Source: Syntrophomonadaceae bacterium
GTDB taxonomy: Bacteria > Bacillota > Dethiobacteria > DTU022
DNA: 13,186 nucleotides
Direction: 5' to 3'
Assembly (NCBI GenBank): GCA_003553895.1
Contig: PWFM01000095.1
Coordinates: 1 to 13,186, forward strand
Under the pieces are notes generated by a model. The model was not told the DNA's origin. It worked only from the letters and a program-made list of their open reading frames with translations, and did not search any database. Below, one piece after another: positions 1 through 6,609 of the stretch. The position numbers and the translations under genes are program-made. The first letter of the stretch is position 1. Every line of letters starts with the position of its first letter.

Positions 1-148
1 CCGTTAAATCTTTGACCCTGGTATCGGTACTGATGCCGGTGTGGGACAGGATATCTGCTGCCCTGTTTCTGCCGATTCCATAAATATAGCTAAGCGCAAT
101 CTCTACTCTTTTTTCACGCGGCAAATCTACTCCTGCAATTCTGGCCAA
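1..148 (-). CDS. rpsM: 30S ribosomal protein S13, N-terminal part (runs off the left edge)
   Basis: S13 sits in the head of the small subunit and contacts the P-site tRNA and the L5 bridge. Only the first 49 codons lie in the window. The translation begins MARIAGVDLPREKRVEIALS and continues into the helix-two-turns-helix segment (YGIGRNRAADIL), which is typical of bacterial S13. I place the start at a TTG at 146-148: it gives exactly the conserved N terminus and lies 8 bases from a nine-base Shine-Dalgarno match (AAGGAGGTG, 157-165). It follows rpmJ after a 69-base gap, the usual beginning of the alpha operon (rpsM-rpsK-rpsD-rpoA-rplQ), whose remainder would lie beyond position 1. The missing C-terminal part is a window-edge effect, not a truncation. 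Confidence 0.95.
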   Translation of the reverse strand, partial: MARIAGVDLPREKRVEIALSYIYGIGRNRAADILSHTGISTDTRVKDLT

Positions 149-156
149 TCCTCTAA

Positions 157-165
157 CACCTCCTT
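157..165 (-). promoter_or_regulatory. Ribosome binding site that fixes the TTG start of rpsM
   Basis: Read on the minus strand this is AAGGAGGTG, a nearly full-length complement to the 3' end of 16S rRNA. Eight bases separate it from the TTG at 148, or ten counted from AAGGAGG. No in-frame ATG lies at a suitable distance, so this site supports a TTG start for S13. Confidence 0.8.
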
Positions 166-217
166 GAGCATGTTCATTCCGGGCCGATATTCTCAACAAT
201 ATTTTTTAATGAGAAAT

Positions 218-331
218 TTAGCCTTGTCTTTGCTTATGCTTCGGGTTCGAACAAATAACCACAATCTTGCCCTTACGCCGGATAATCTTGCATTTTTCAC
301 ACATTTTTTTAACTGAGGGCCTCACCTTCAT
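218..331 (-). CDS. rpmJ: 50S ribosomal protein L36 (zinc-binding form)
   Basis: L36 is the smallest large-subunit protein. It binds 23S rRNA near the factor-binding region and normally holds one zinc ion. The 37 codons begin MKVRPSVKKMCEKCKIIRRK and end HKQRQG before TAA, which is the canonical length and sequence. Zinc ligands are visible as Cys11, Cys14, Cys27 and His32, so this is the zinc-containing C+ form rather than the cysteine-free paralogue that some bacteria express under zinc starvation. A TAAGGAGG site overlapping the infA stop codon lies 9 bases before the ATG, so it is probably coupled to infA. The infA-rpmJ-rpsM order is standard in Firmicutes. Confidence 0.97.
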   Translation of the reverse strand: MKVRPSVKKMCEKCKIIRRKGKIVVICSNPKHKQRQG

Positions 332-345
332 GACAGCGAACCTCC

Positions 346-567
346 TTATTTATAACGATAGGTAATACGCCCCCGCGTGAGATCGTAAGGCGATAATTCT
401 ACTAACACCCGGTCGCCCGGCAGAATGCGAATAAAGTTCATCCGGATTTTGCCCGAAACATGAGCCAGAATTTTGTGCCCGTTTTTCAACTCAACCCGGA
501 ACATGGCATTCGGCAGCGGTTCGACAACTGTGCCTTCTACTTCAACTACATCTTTCTTCTTGCTCAT
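346..567 (-). CDS. infA: Translation initiation factor IF-1
   Basis: IF-1 binds the A site of the 30S subunit during initiation and cooperates with IF-2 and IF-3 in start selection. The 73-residue product is a single S1-like OB fold: it begins MSKKKDVVEVEGTVVEPLPN, has the central NGHKILAHVSGKIRMNFIRI strand/loop region, and ends with the LTRGRITYRYK tail typical of the family. Length is close to the usual 72. An AGGAGG at 581-586 lies 13 bases before the ATG, slightly long, and reaches back to the stop codon of the KOW gene, which suggests translational coupling. It lies 14 bases before rpmJ. Nothing looks unusual in the sequence. Confidence 0.97.
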   Translation of the reverse strand: MSKKKDVVEVEGTVVEPLPNAMFRVELKNGHKILAHVSGKIRMNFIRILPGDRVLVELSPYDLTRGRITYRYK

Positions 568-575
568 GTTACCAG

Positions 576-863
576 TTAAACCTCCTCTTCGGAATCCCCG
601 GATATCGGCGCCAACCGTTTTAACGATTCAATAACCTGGTTGTCGGTGACCCTGTCGGGATCAAACGGCTCTTCAAACTCCGCTTTTCTTTCATAATGCT
701 GAAGATGAGCTTTGTTCTTTTTCTTGGGCCGGTCAACGGGCCGCCTGCGCCCGTCAACCAGGAGAACATATTTATTATCAAGCGCCTGCAGCACCAGGTA
801 ATGCTTTCCTTTATCACGGCCGGCCAATGAGCGAACCAGTTGTCCCGGTTTCAAATCGAGCAA
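576..863 (-). CDS. KOW-domain RNA-binding protein, function unknown
   Basis: A 95-residue protein that is not a standard ribosomal protein. Residues about 4-37 (LKPGQLVRSLAGRDKGKHYL, then the LLVDGRRRPVDRPKKK stretch) fit a KOW motif, the short RNA-binding beta fold of L24, L14e/L27e and NusG. The middle is strongly basic (RRRPVDRPKKKNKAH) and the C terminus is acidic (GDSEEEV). Small KOW proteins at this map-infA position are, to my knowledge, a recurring feature of Clostridia, usually annotated as L14E/L6E/L27E-like RNA-binding proteins. The start is a TTG at 861-863, 7 bases from AAGGGGG at 871-877, which overlaps the map stop. A role in ribosome assembly or binding of rRNA is an inference from domain and context only. 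Confidence 0.85.
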   Translation of the reverse strand: MLDLKPGQLVRSLAGRDKGKHYLVLQALDNKYVLLVDGRRRPVDRPKKKNKAHLQHYERKAEFEEPFDPDRVTDNQVIESLKRLAPISGDSEEEV

Positions 864-870
864 TACTCCG

Positions 871-877
871 CCCCCTT
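871..877 (-). promoter_or_regulatory. Ribosome binding site supporting the TTG start of the KOW gene
   Basis: On the minus strand this reads AAGGGGG and overlaps the stop codon of map. Seven bases separate it from the TTG at 863, a good spacing. The KOW motif begins only a few residues after that TTG, so a later start would cut into the domain. Confidence 0.6.
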
Positions 878-1631
878 AAGGATGGTTGAAAGTTGTCAGG
901 ACCTCGGGGCCGTTTTCACCAAGCGCCACTGTATGCTCAAAGTGGGCCGATAGGCTGCCGTCACTGGTAACCACCGTCCATTGATCATCAAGGACTTCTA
1001 CTTCCCAGCTGCCGGCATTAACCATCGGCTCTATAGCCAGGACAATTCCCGGCTGCAGTAAAGGCCCTCGCCCCGGCGCTCCGAAGTTGGGCACCTGCGG
1101 CTCCTCATGCATTTGTTCGCCAATTCCATGGCCGACATAATTTCGCACAACCGACATCGAGTTTTGCTCCACATAGACCTGGACGGCGTGAGAAATATCG
1201 CTAAGCCTGCTGCCGCTCTGCATCTTTTCGATTGCCTTTTGCAAAGATGTTCGCGTTACATCGATCAGGGCCTGCGTCTCAGGCGTTATCCTGCCAACCG
1301 CAAACGTAGCGGCGGCGTCACCGTAATAGCCCTGGCGGTACGATCCGACGTCAATGCTGATTATATCGCCCTCTTTAAGTCTGCGCAAGCTTGGAATCCC
1401 ATGCACAACCTCATTGTTGACCGAAGCGCAAATGGATGCGGGGAAGTTGTTATAACCCAGAAAAGCCGGTTCAGCGCCGTATTTGCGAATCGTTTTTTCC
1501 GCCGCGTTGTCCAGTTTAGCGGTAGTAACCCCGGGCTTCACCATCTTTTCCATCAGCTCCAGGACTTCGGCCACAATTTTGCCGGCCTCCCGCATCAACT
1601 TTATTTCATTGGATGACTTGAGCTTGATCAT
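876..1631 (-). CDS. map: Methionine aminopeptidase, type I
   Basis: This cytoplasmic metallopeptidase removes the initiator methionine from nascent proteins when the second residue is small. The 251-residue product is a full-length type Ia enzyme with a pita-bread fold. All five metal ligands can be placed: Asp94 (SIDVGS), Asp105 (YYGDAA), His168 (GHGIG), Glu201 (AIEPM) and Glu232 (AHFEHT). The catalytic histidines are also present: His77 (NNEVVHGIP) and His175 (QMHEEP). There is no N-terminal zinc-finger extension. The ATG lies 9 bases after the secY stop. Its upstream GAAGGA sits very close to the ATG, so translation may depend on coupling with secY. Adenylate kinase, which usually separates secY from map in Firmicutes, is absent here. 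Confidence 0.97.
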   Translation of the reverse strand: MIKLKSSNEIKLMREAGKIVAEVLELMEKMVKPGVTTAKLDNAAEKTIRKYGAEPAFLGYNNFPASICASVNNEVVHGIPSLRRLKEGDIISIDVGSYRQGYYGDAAATFAVGRITPETQALIDVTRTSLQKAIEKMQSGSRLSDISHAVQVYVEQNSMSVVRNYVGHGIGEQMHEEPQVPNFGAPGRGPLLQPGIVLAIEPMVNAGSWEVEVLDDQWTVVTSDGSLSAHFEHTVALGENGPEVLTTFNHP

Positions 1632-1640
1632 AATCCTTCT

Positions 1641-2897
1641 CTATCTCATGAATCCGCGATAACTACGCATCAACATGTGGCTTTCAATCTGCTTGAACGT
1701 CTCCAAAGTAACACCGACCACAATGATCAGCCCGGTGCCTCCAAAGATAATATTCATCCCGGTCAGCCGCTCCAGCAATATGGGGAACATGGCAATGAAA
1801 GCCAGTGAAAGGGCCCCCGCTGTGGTCAGCCGGGATGTAATCCTGGCCAGGTAGTCGGCGGTCGGGCGCCCCGGTCTCAGGCCGGGTATGAAGCCGCCGT
1901 ATTTTTTAATGTTTCCGGCCACCTGGAAAGGATCAAACTGCACCGCAGTATAAAAGAAAGTAAACAGAATAATCAAGGTCATATATAAAATCAGGTTCAG
2001 GTTGGTCCCCCAGCCCAGGCTGGCGGCAATACTCTGAGCAACCGGGTGTTGGATAAAGCTGACCAGCGTTTGCGGAAAACTCAGGATTACCGAAGCGAAA
2101 ATAACCGGGATAACCCCTGCCTGATTCACTTTCATCGGTATATGGGTGGCCTGGCCGCCGTACATTTTACGGCCTACCACTCGTTTGCTGTACTGCACAT
2201 TAACGCGTCTTTGTCCCTGGTCGAGCGCGATAATACCCACAATCAAGGCCAGCAAGACCAACGCTACCAGGACTATCAGCAGCATATTGATTTCACCGAA
2301 ACGGTACTGTTCGGCGATCATGGCTACACCCATTGGAAAACCGGCTACAATACCGGCAAAAATGAGCAGCGATATGCCGTTGCCGATCCCTTTCTCGGTG
2401 ATCAGCTCGCCCATCCACATCAGGAAAGCGGTACCGGTCGTCAGCGATATAATAATCGTAATATAAGAAAGGGTGGTCCTGTCCACCACGGCTTCGCCGG
2501 CAATTACCGTCGACAAACCGAATGCCTGGATCAGGGCAATCACTATCGTCCCGTAACGGGTGATCTGGGTCATTTTCTTACGCCCCTCAGGCCCTTCCTG
2601 GCTCCACTCTTTCAACTTGGGTATAACTATCGTTAAAAGGTTCATGATAATGGAAGCGTTAATATAAGGCATAATGCCCAGGGCAAAGATAGTAAAATTA
2701 GCCAGGTTACCGCCGCCAATTATATTAACAAAGCCGAAGATGGTATCCTCCTGAAAAAAGTCGGCCAAAAGGGTTGCATCAACGCCGGGCACAGGGATCG
2801 CTGAACCGACCCTAAAAACCACGAACATGGCCAGGGTGAAGAGAATTCTTTCTCTCAGTTCCTTGATCCGCCACGCTGTACGAATTGTTTCCAGCAC
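1641..2897 (-). CDS. secY: Protein translocase channel subunit SecY
   Basis: SecY forms the membrane pore of the Sec translocon, working with SecE, SecG and the SecA ATPase or the ribosome. The 418-residue protein has ten predictable membrane helices at roughly 18-38, 66-92, 115-135, 146-165, 174-195, 204-225, 260-280, 302-320, 358-378 and 383-400. Family motifs are present: IPVPGVD (34-40), the plug region with GGGNL (61-65), GIMPYINASI (74-83), EKGIGNGIS (168-176), the basic cytoplasmic loop YSKRVVGRKMYGGQATHIPMK (about 236-256) and GGFIPGLRPGRPT (334-346). The start is GTG, one base after the rplO stop (TAGAGTG). Its ribosome site GAGGTGA lies inside rplO, so the two are almost certainly translationally coupled. 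Confidence 0.98.
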   Translation of the reverse strand: MLETIRTAWRIKELRERILFTLAMFVVFRVGSAIPVPGVDATLLADFFQEDTIFGFVNIIGGGNLANFTIFALGIMPYINASIIMNLLTIVIPKLKEWSQEGPEGRKKMTQITRYGTIVIALIQAFGLSTVIAGEAVVDRTTLSYITIIISLTTGTAFLMWMGELITEKGIGNGISLLIFAGIVAGFPMGVAMIAEQYRFGEINMLLIVLVALVLLALIVGIIALDQGQRRVNVQYSKRVVGRKMYGGQATHIPMKVNQAGVIPVIFASVILSFPQTLVSFIQHPVAQSIAASLGWGTNLNLILYMTLIILFTFFYTAVQFDPFQVAGNIKKYGGFIPGLRPGRPTADYLARITSRLTTAGALSLAFIAMFPILLERLTGMNIIFGGTGLIIVVGVTLETFKQIESHMLMRSYRGFMR

Positions 2898-2898
2898 T

Positions 2899-3339
2899 CT
2901 AAATCACCTCTGCCTTTCCACCGGCTGCTTCAATTTTGGCCAGGGCCTGCTTGCTGAAACGGTGCGCCCGGACCTCCAGTTTGCGATCCAGCTCACCGTC
3001 ACCCAGCACTTTAAGCGGATCGCGCTGACTTTTCAAGAGCCCGGCTTCCAGTAAAAGATCCGGTGTCACTACTGTTCCTTCCTCGAAGTTGTTCAAATCA
3101 CTCAGGTTTACAATGTTCCATCTTTTTTTATGGATATTGGTAAAACCTCGTTTTGGCAAACGCTGGAAATAAGGCATCTGCCCGCCTTCAAAGCCGGGAC
3201 GGATCCCTGAGCCTGACCGGGCTTTCTGCCCTTTTTGGCCCCGGCCTGAAGTCTTGCCCAGCCCTGAAGCCATGCCTCTTCCTTTACGTTTAGCCGCTTT
3301 CCTGGCTCCCTCAGGAGGCCTTAATTCGTGTAAACGCAT
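2899..3339 (-). CDS. rplO: 50S ribosomal protein L15
   Basis: L15 is a late-assembling large-subunit protein that threads into 23S rRNA near the central protuberance base. The 146-residue product starts MRLHELRPPEGARKAAKRKG and has the long glycine- and basic-rich N-terminal tail (about residues 14-55, GRGMASGLGKTSGRGQKGQ). This leads into the globular domain, which ends EAAGGKAEVI. Length fits the family. The ATG is preceded by GGGAGGTG about 8 bases upstream. It follows rpmD after 32 bases and abuts secY with a single base between stop and start, the standard spc-operon arrangement. Confidence 0.98.
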   Translation of the reverse strand: MRLHELRPPEGARKAAKRKGRGMASGLGKTSGRGQKGQKARSGSGIRPGFEGGQMPYFQRLPKRGFTNIHKKRWNIVNLSDLNNFEEGTVVTPDLLLEAGLLKSQRDPLKVLGDGELDRKLEVRAHRFSKQALAKIEAAGGKAEVI

Positions 3340-3371
3340 CGGCTACACCTCCCTGTATAACGCTTCTCCAG

Positions 3372-3560
3372 TTACTTGCTTTCCTCAACATCGAGTAAAT
3401 ACCCTACACTGTTAGCCATGCCCCTGATAACCGGCGTATCTTTATGTTCTACCGTCTGGCCGATTTTTTTCAAACCCAGCGCCGTAACTGTGCGCCGGTG
3501 CTTGGGGTTGCGGGCCAGCGGGCTTTTAACCAGGGTAATTTTTAGCATTTTCTTTGCCAT
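3372..3560 (-). CDS. rpmD: 50S ribosomal protein L30
   Basis: L30 is a small alpha/beta protein on the solvent side of the large subunit. The 62-residue product begins MAKKMLKITLVKSPLARNPK and contains the conserved basic stretch HRRTVTALGLKKIGQTVEHK and the terminal GYLLDVEE. I chose the ATG at 3558-3560 rather than the TTG three codons upstream because AAGGAG at 3572-3577 is 11 bases from the ATG but only 2 from the TTG. The ribosome site overlaps the stop codon of rpsE (TAAGGAGA), so reading is probably coupled. L30 is missing in some bacteria but is present and intact here, between S5 and L15 as expected. Confidence 0.96.
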   Translation of the reverse strand: MAKKMLKITLVKSPLARNPKHRRTVTALGLKKIGQTVEHKDTPVIRGMANSVGYLLDVEESK

Positions 3561-3575
3561 AACCGTCAACTCTCC

Positions 3576-4073
3576 TTAACCGAGCAGCTTCTCTACTTCA
3601 ATACCGCGCAAAGAGCTTACTTCTTCGACCCGCTTCAGCGACTTCAAGCCTTGAATTGTGGCGTTGACAATGTTGATCGCATTATCGGATCCAAGAGACT
3701 TGGTCAAAATATCCCTTACTCCGGCCAGCTCTAAAACTGCGCGAACCGGCCCTCCGGCGATAACGCCGGTACCTTCAGATGCAGGCTTCAACAAAACTTT
3801 TCCGGCGCCAAAACGGCCGGTCACTTCATGTGTAATAGTAGTCCCGGACATGGGTACATAGATCATATCCTTCTTGGCATTTTCAATGCCTTTACGGATC
3901 GCTTCCGGCACTTCACCGGCTTTTCCCATGCCTGCGCCAACCACGCCGTTATAGTCGCCTACAACTACCAGCGCGCTAAAACTGAAGCGGCGGCCGCCTT
4001 TGACAACTTTAGCCACCCGGTTGATCTGAACTACCTTCTCTACCAGTTCTTGTGATGGTTCTATCTTTGACAC
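3576..4073 (-). CDS. rpsE: 30S ribosomal protein S5
   Basis: S5 lies at the mRNA entry side of the small subunit, and with S4 it affects decoding accuracy and the helicase activity of the ribosome. The 165-residue product has the N-terminal double-stranded-RNA-binding-like domain (about 12-75, with VVKGGRRFSFSALVVVGD and GAGMGKAGEVPEAIRKG). The C-terminal domain carries the TGRFGAGKVLLKPASEGTGV segment and ends at EVEKLLG. The start is GTG at 4071-4073, about 7-10 bases from an AAGGGGG site. It sits 18 bases after rplR, and its stop codon is part of the rpmD ribosome site. Confidence 0.98.
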   Translation of the reverse strand: MSKIEPSQELVEKVVQINRVAKVVKGGRRFSFSALVVVGDYNGVVGAGMGKAGEVPEAIRKGIENAKKDMIYVPMSGTTITHEVTGRFGAGKVLLKPASEGTGVIAGGPVRAVLELAGVRDILTKSLGSDNAINIVNATIQGLKSLKRVEEVSSLRGIEVEKLLG

Positions 4074-4091
4074 CCGTGCAATTCCCCCTTT

Positions 4092-4460
4092 CTAGAATTT
4101 TAGCCCGGCTTCGCGGGCCCCATCGGCCAGCTCTTTGACTCTGCCGTGATAGAGGTAACCGCCCCGGTCAAAAACAACATCTTTAATACCCTTTTCCACA
4201 GCCCTGCTGGCAAGCAGTTTCCCGACCTTGCGGGCGGCTTCGCGGTTGCCGCCGTGACCGAGTTCGGGGCGCAGCTGCGTATCGAGGCTGGAGGCGGCAA
4301 CCAGGGTTTCTCCCGACTGGTCGTCAATCACCTGGGCATAAATATGTTTACTGCTCCGGAATACGTTGAGCCGGGGCCGTTCCGGGGTCCCGTGGACCTT
4401 GGTCCGGACCCTGCGGTGCCGCTTTTTCCGGCTGATCTGACGTGATTTTGCTTTAAGCAC
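4092..4460 (-). CDS. rplR: 50S ribosomal protein L18
   Basis: L18 binds 5S rRNA with L5 and helps place it in the central protuberance. The 122-residue product shows a basic N terminus (LKAKSRQISRKKRHRRVRTK) followed by the compact domain with PERPRLNVFRSSKHIYAQVI and DQSGETLVAASSLD. It ends in the FDRGGYLYHGRVKELADGAR motif and REAGLKF tail that define bacterial L18. The start is GTG at 4458-4460, 9 bases after a GGAGG. Gaps to rplF (20 bases) and rpsE (18 bases) are short, consistent with one transcript. Confidence 0.98.
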   Translation of the reverse strand: MLKAKSRQISRKKRHRRVRTKVHGTPERPRLNVFRSSKHIYAQVIDDQSGETLVAASSLDTQLRPELGHGGNREAARKVGKLLASRAVEKGIKDVVFDRGGYLYHGRVKELADGAREAGLKF

Positions 4461-4480
4461 TATTTTACACCTCCAGGCGG

Positions 4481-5017
4481 CTATTTGCCCGCTTTACCCG
4501 CTTTTTGGCGGACTTGCTCGTTTTCATAACGGATGCCCTTGCCCTTGTAAGGTTCGGGCGGATAGGTCCTGCGAATTACCGCGGCCAGGTTCCCTACCTG
4601 CTGCTTGTCGATACCTTTGACAATAATCCTGGTTGGACTGGGCACCTCAATTTCCATATCTTTGCCGGGAGTAAAAACGACCGGGTGGGCAAAACCCATA
4701 TTCAAGACCAGTTTATTGCCCTCCATGGCCGCCCTGTAACCAACCCCGACCAGTTCCAGGTTACGGCTGTAACCTTCGGTTACCCCTTTGACCATGTTGT
4801 CGATCAGGGTCCGGGTCAAACCGTGCAGGGCTCTATGTTCAGGGTTATCAGAAGGCCTTTTGACATAGATCAAGCCTTCCTCCTGTTCAATAATCATCTC
4901 CCGGTGCAGCTCTCTCGAGAGCTGGCCTTTCGGGCCTTTTACAGTGATGTGATTTCCTTCAAACTGTACCTGAACGTTTTCCGGTACAGCAACAGGCTTT
5001 TTACCGGTTCGTGACAT
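4481..5017 (-). CDS. rplF: 50S ribosomal protein L6
   Basis: L6 sits near the factor-binding centre and the sarcin-ricin loop of the large subunit. The 178-residue product has the two tandem L6 domains. The first begins MSRTGKKPVAVPENVQVQFE with the VKGPKGQLSRE signature. The second contains YSRNLELVGVGYRAAMEGNK and ends in the RTYPPEPYKGKGIRYENEQV motif, followed by a basic lysine-rich tail. Length is normal. The ATG follows GAGGAGG at a spacing of about 7 bases. It lies 20 bases after rpsH and 20 before rplR. Confidence 0.98.
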   Translation of the reverse strand: MSRTGKKPVAVPENVQVQFEGNHITVKGPKGQLSRELHREMIIEQEEGLIYVKRPSDNPEHRALHGLTRTLIDNMVKGVTEGYSRNLELVGVGYRAAMEGNKLVLNMGFAHPVVFTPGKDMEIEVPSPTRIIVKGIDKQQVGNLAAVIRRTYPPEPYKGKGIRYENEQVRQKAGKAGK

Positions 5018-5037
5018 CGGTAATCCTCCTCGCTATG

Positions 5038-5433
5038 CTACCAGATATAGCACAATACTTCGCCGCCGGCGCCGCTTTCCCGGGCCTGGCGATCGCTCAT
5101 TAATCCCTGGGAGGTGGAAATAACTGCTATTCCCATTCCGCCAAGGACCCTGGGCAGTTCATCTTTTTTCACATATACCCTTAAACCGGGCTTGCTGATC
5201 CTTTTCAGGCCGCTGATAATTTTCTCCTGGTTAGGGCCATACTTCAGATGAACTTTTAAAATACCCTGTTTATTATCCTTGATTAATTCGTAATCTTTAA
5301 TAAACCCTTCCTGCTTTAAAATGTTGGCGATGGAACGCTTCACATTGGAAGCAGGAATTTCCACAGTTTTATGCCGGACATTATTGGCATTACGCACTCG
5401 TGTCAGCATATCGGCAATCGGATCTGTCATCAT
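5038..5433 (-). CDS. rpsH: 30S ribosomal protein S8
   Basis: S8 is a primary 16S rRNA-binding protein of the central domain and, in E. coli, the autogenous repressor of the spc operon. The 131-residue product starts MMTDPIADMLTRVRNANNVR and ends with the STSQGLMSDRQARESGAGGE signature and VLCYIW. I set the start at the ATG at 5431-5433, 12 bases after AGGAGG (5446-5451). A TTG further upstream directly abuts the ribosome site and would add four non-conserved residues. The next ATG (5430) is also possible. I saw no obvious copy of the E. coli S8 operator in the neighbouring short gaps, so regulation by S8 is not supported here. Confidence 0.97.
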   Translation of the reverse strand: MMTDPIADMLTRVRNANNVRHKTVEIPASNVKRSIANILKQEGFIKDYELIKDNKQGILKVHLKYGPNQEKIISGLKRISKPGLRVYVKKDELPRVLGGMGIAVISTSQGLMSDRQARESGAGGEVLCYIW

Positions 5434-5467
5434 AGGCAGTAACAACCTCCTCTCATTCTTTCATCAT

Positions 5468-5653
5468 CTACCAGCTGGCTTTTTTGACTCCTGGAATTTT
5501 CCCTTCGTTGGCCAGATGACGAAAGCAAAGGCGGCACAGGCCGAATTTCCGCAAGTAAGCCCTTGAACGGCCGCAAATGTGGCAGCGGTTATAGGCACGG
5601 ACCGAAAATTTAGGCTTTCTCTTGGCCTTAGCAACTAACGATTTCTTGGCCAT
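5468..5653 (-). CDS. rpsN: 30S ribosomal protein S14, zinc-binding type Z
   Basis: S14 is a late-assembling protein of the 30S head. This is the short 61-residue zinc form (often called rpsZ or rpsN1), starting MAKKSLVAKAKRKPKFSVRA and ending GKIPGVKKASW. The zinc ribbon ligands are Cys24, Cys27, Cys40 and Cys43 in the pattern CHIC...CRLC. This form is typical of Gram-positive bacteria and differs from the long cysteine-free S14 of enterobacteria. The ATG has AAGGAGGG upstream. It sits between rplE and rpsH with 34-base gaps on both sides (measured to the chosen rpsH start), the usual spc position. Confidence 0.98.
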   Translation of the reverse strand: MAKKSLVAKAKRKPKFSVRAYNRCHICGRSRAYLRKFGLCRLCFRHLANEGKIPGVKKASW

Positions 5654-5687
5654 CCTTTCCCTCCTTAAATTAACGCTGCAGCTTTAA

Positions 5688-6230
5688 CTAGGCCGCCCGG
5701 AAGGGCATACCCATTAAGGTTAAAAGCTCGCGTGCTTCTTCATCAGTCTCGGCGGTTGTAACAATAATTATATCCATGCCGAGCACTCTTTCCACTTGAC
5801 TGTACTCAATCTCGGGGAAAATCAACTGTTCTTTTATACCAATGGTAAAGTTACCACGTCCATCAAATGAATGCGGCGATATCCCCCTAAAATCCCTGAC
5901 CCTGGGCAAGGCTATACTAAAGAGCTTGTCCAGAAAGTCGTACATCCTCACTCCGCGCAGGGTCAGCTTGCATCCAATGGGGTTGCCTTCGCGGACCTTA
6001 AAACTCGCCACCGAGCGGCGCGCCCTGGTTATAACCGGCTTCTGGCCGGTTATAATCGAAAGATCGTTAACCGCTGCATCCAGTATTTTCGGGTTATCTT
6101 TACCTTCACCCAGGCCCATGTTAATCACTACCTTTTCGATCCGCGGCGCCTGCAAGGTATTCTTGTATTCAAACCGTTTCACGAGTGCGGGCCTTACTTC
6201 TTCGAGGTATTTCTGCTTCAGTCGTGACAT
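5688..6230 (-). CDS. rplE: 50S ribosomal protein L5
   Basis: L5 binds 5S rRNA and forms part of the central protuberance, where it bridges to S13 and touches the P-site tRNA. The 180-residue product begins MSRLKQKYLEEVRPALVKRF. It carries the family signature around IEKVVINMGLGEGKDNPK and TGQKPVITRARRSVASFKVR, and ends VTTAETDEEARELLTLMGMPF plus RAA. Length matches bacterial L5. The ATG lies 14 bases after a strong AAGGAGGG that overlaps the rplX stop codon. The spacing is a little long but there is no alternative in-frame start nearby. Confidence 0.98.
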   Translation of the reverse strand: MSRLKQKYLEEVRPALVKRFEYKNTLQAPRIEKVVINMGLGEGKDNPKILDAAVNDLSIITGQKPVITRARRSVASFKVREGNPIGCKLTLRGVRMYDFLDKLFSIALPRVRDFRGISPHSFDGRGNFTIGIKEQLIFPEIEYSQVERVLGMDIIIVTTAETDEEARELLTLMGMPFRAA

Positions 6231-6250
6231 ATTGATCGCTTTAACCCTCC

Positions 6251-6580
6251 TTACTTATCCAGCGATTCGCCGCATTTCCGGCAAGCTCTGACCCGGTTAT
6301 TATCAGAAAGCACTTTCTTGGCCACCCGGGTCGGCTTATTGCAGGAAGGGCATATGGGCATAACTCTTGAAGCCGGAAACTCGGCTTCCATCTCCCTGAT
6401 CCCCCCCTGGGGAACCCTGCGGGTCGGCTTGGCATGCTTCTTGATTATATTGACTCCTTCCACTTTAACCCGGCCAAGGCGGGGAAAAGTGGCGATCACT
6501 TTACCTTTTTTCCCTTTATCTTTGCCGGAGAGAACTACAACTTTGTCCCCCCGGCGAACAGGCAATTTTTTCATTTCCAC
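6251..6580 (-). CDS. rplX: 50S ribosomal protein L24 (KOW domain, four-cysteine form)
   Basis: L24 is one of the first proteins to bind 23S rRNA and initiates large-subunit assembly. The 109-residue product has the KOW motif at about residues 7-35 (VRRGDKVVVLSGKDKGKKGK) and the conserved KPTRRVPQGGI stretch. Its C-terminal half holds two CxxC pairs (Cys77/Cys80 and Cys100/Cys103) resembling a zinc ribbon, a form seen in many Firmicutes. The start is most likely the GTG at 6578-6580, 13 bases from GGAGG (6594-6598). The ATG two codons later would be 19 bases away. The start is therefore the least certain part of this call. Confidence 0.96.
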   Translation of the reverse strand: MEMKKLPVRRGDKVVVLSGKDKGKKGKVIATFPRLGRVKVEGVNIIKKHAKPTRRVPQGGIREMEAEFPASRVMPICPSCNKPTRVAKKVLSDNNRVRACRKCGESLDK

Positions 6581-6609
6581 CGCTTATTCGCCACCTCCGC
6601 AATGAACTT

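Noticed and set aside
149..217. Weak six-pair stem (TTCTCA/TGAGAA, 190-195 with 210-215) and a 16-codon open frame (ATG at 171) in the rpmJ-rpsM gap
   Set aside because: The stem is short and AT-rich with a 14-base loop. The small frame is out of frame with rpsM, contains the rpsM ribosome site and has none of its own. I see no clear promoter in the gap either.
4505..5014. A 169-codon plus-strand open frame opposite almost the whole of rplF
   Set aside because: Antisense to intact L6, without a ribosome site or recognisable motif. The similar frames opposite map (1107-1616) and secY (2046-2636) were rejected for the same reason.
5654..5687. Eight-base palindrome GCTGCAGC in the rplE-rpsN gap as an operator
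   Set aside because: Too short to form a stable structure or to identify a regulator; such palindromes are common by chance.
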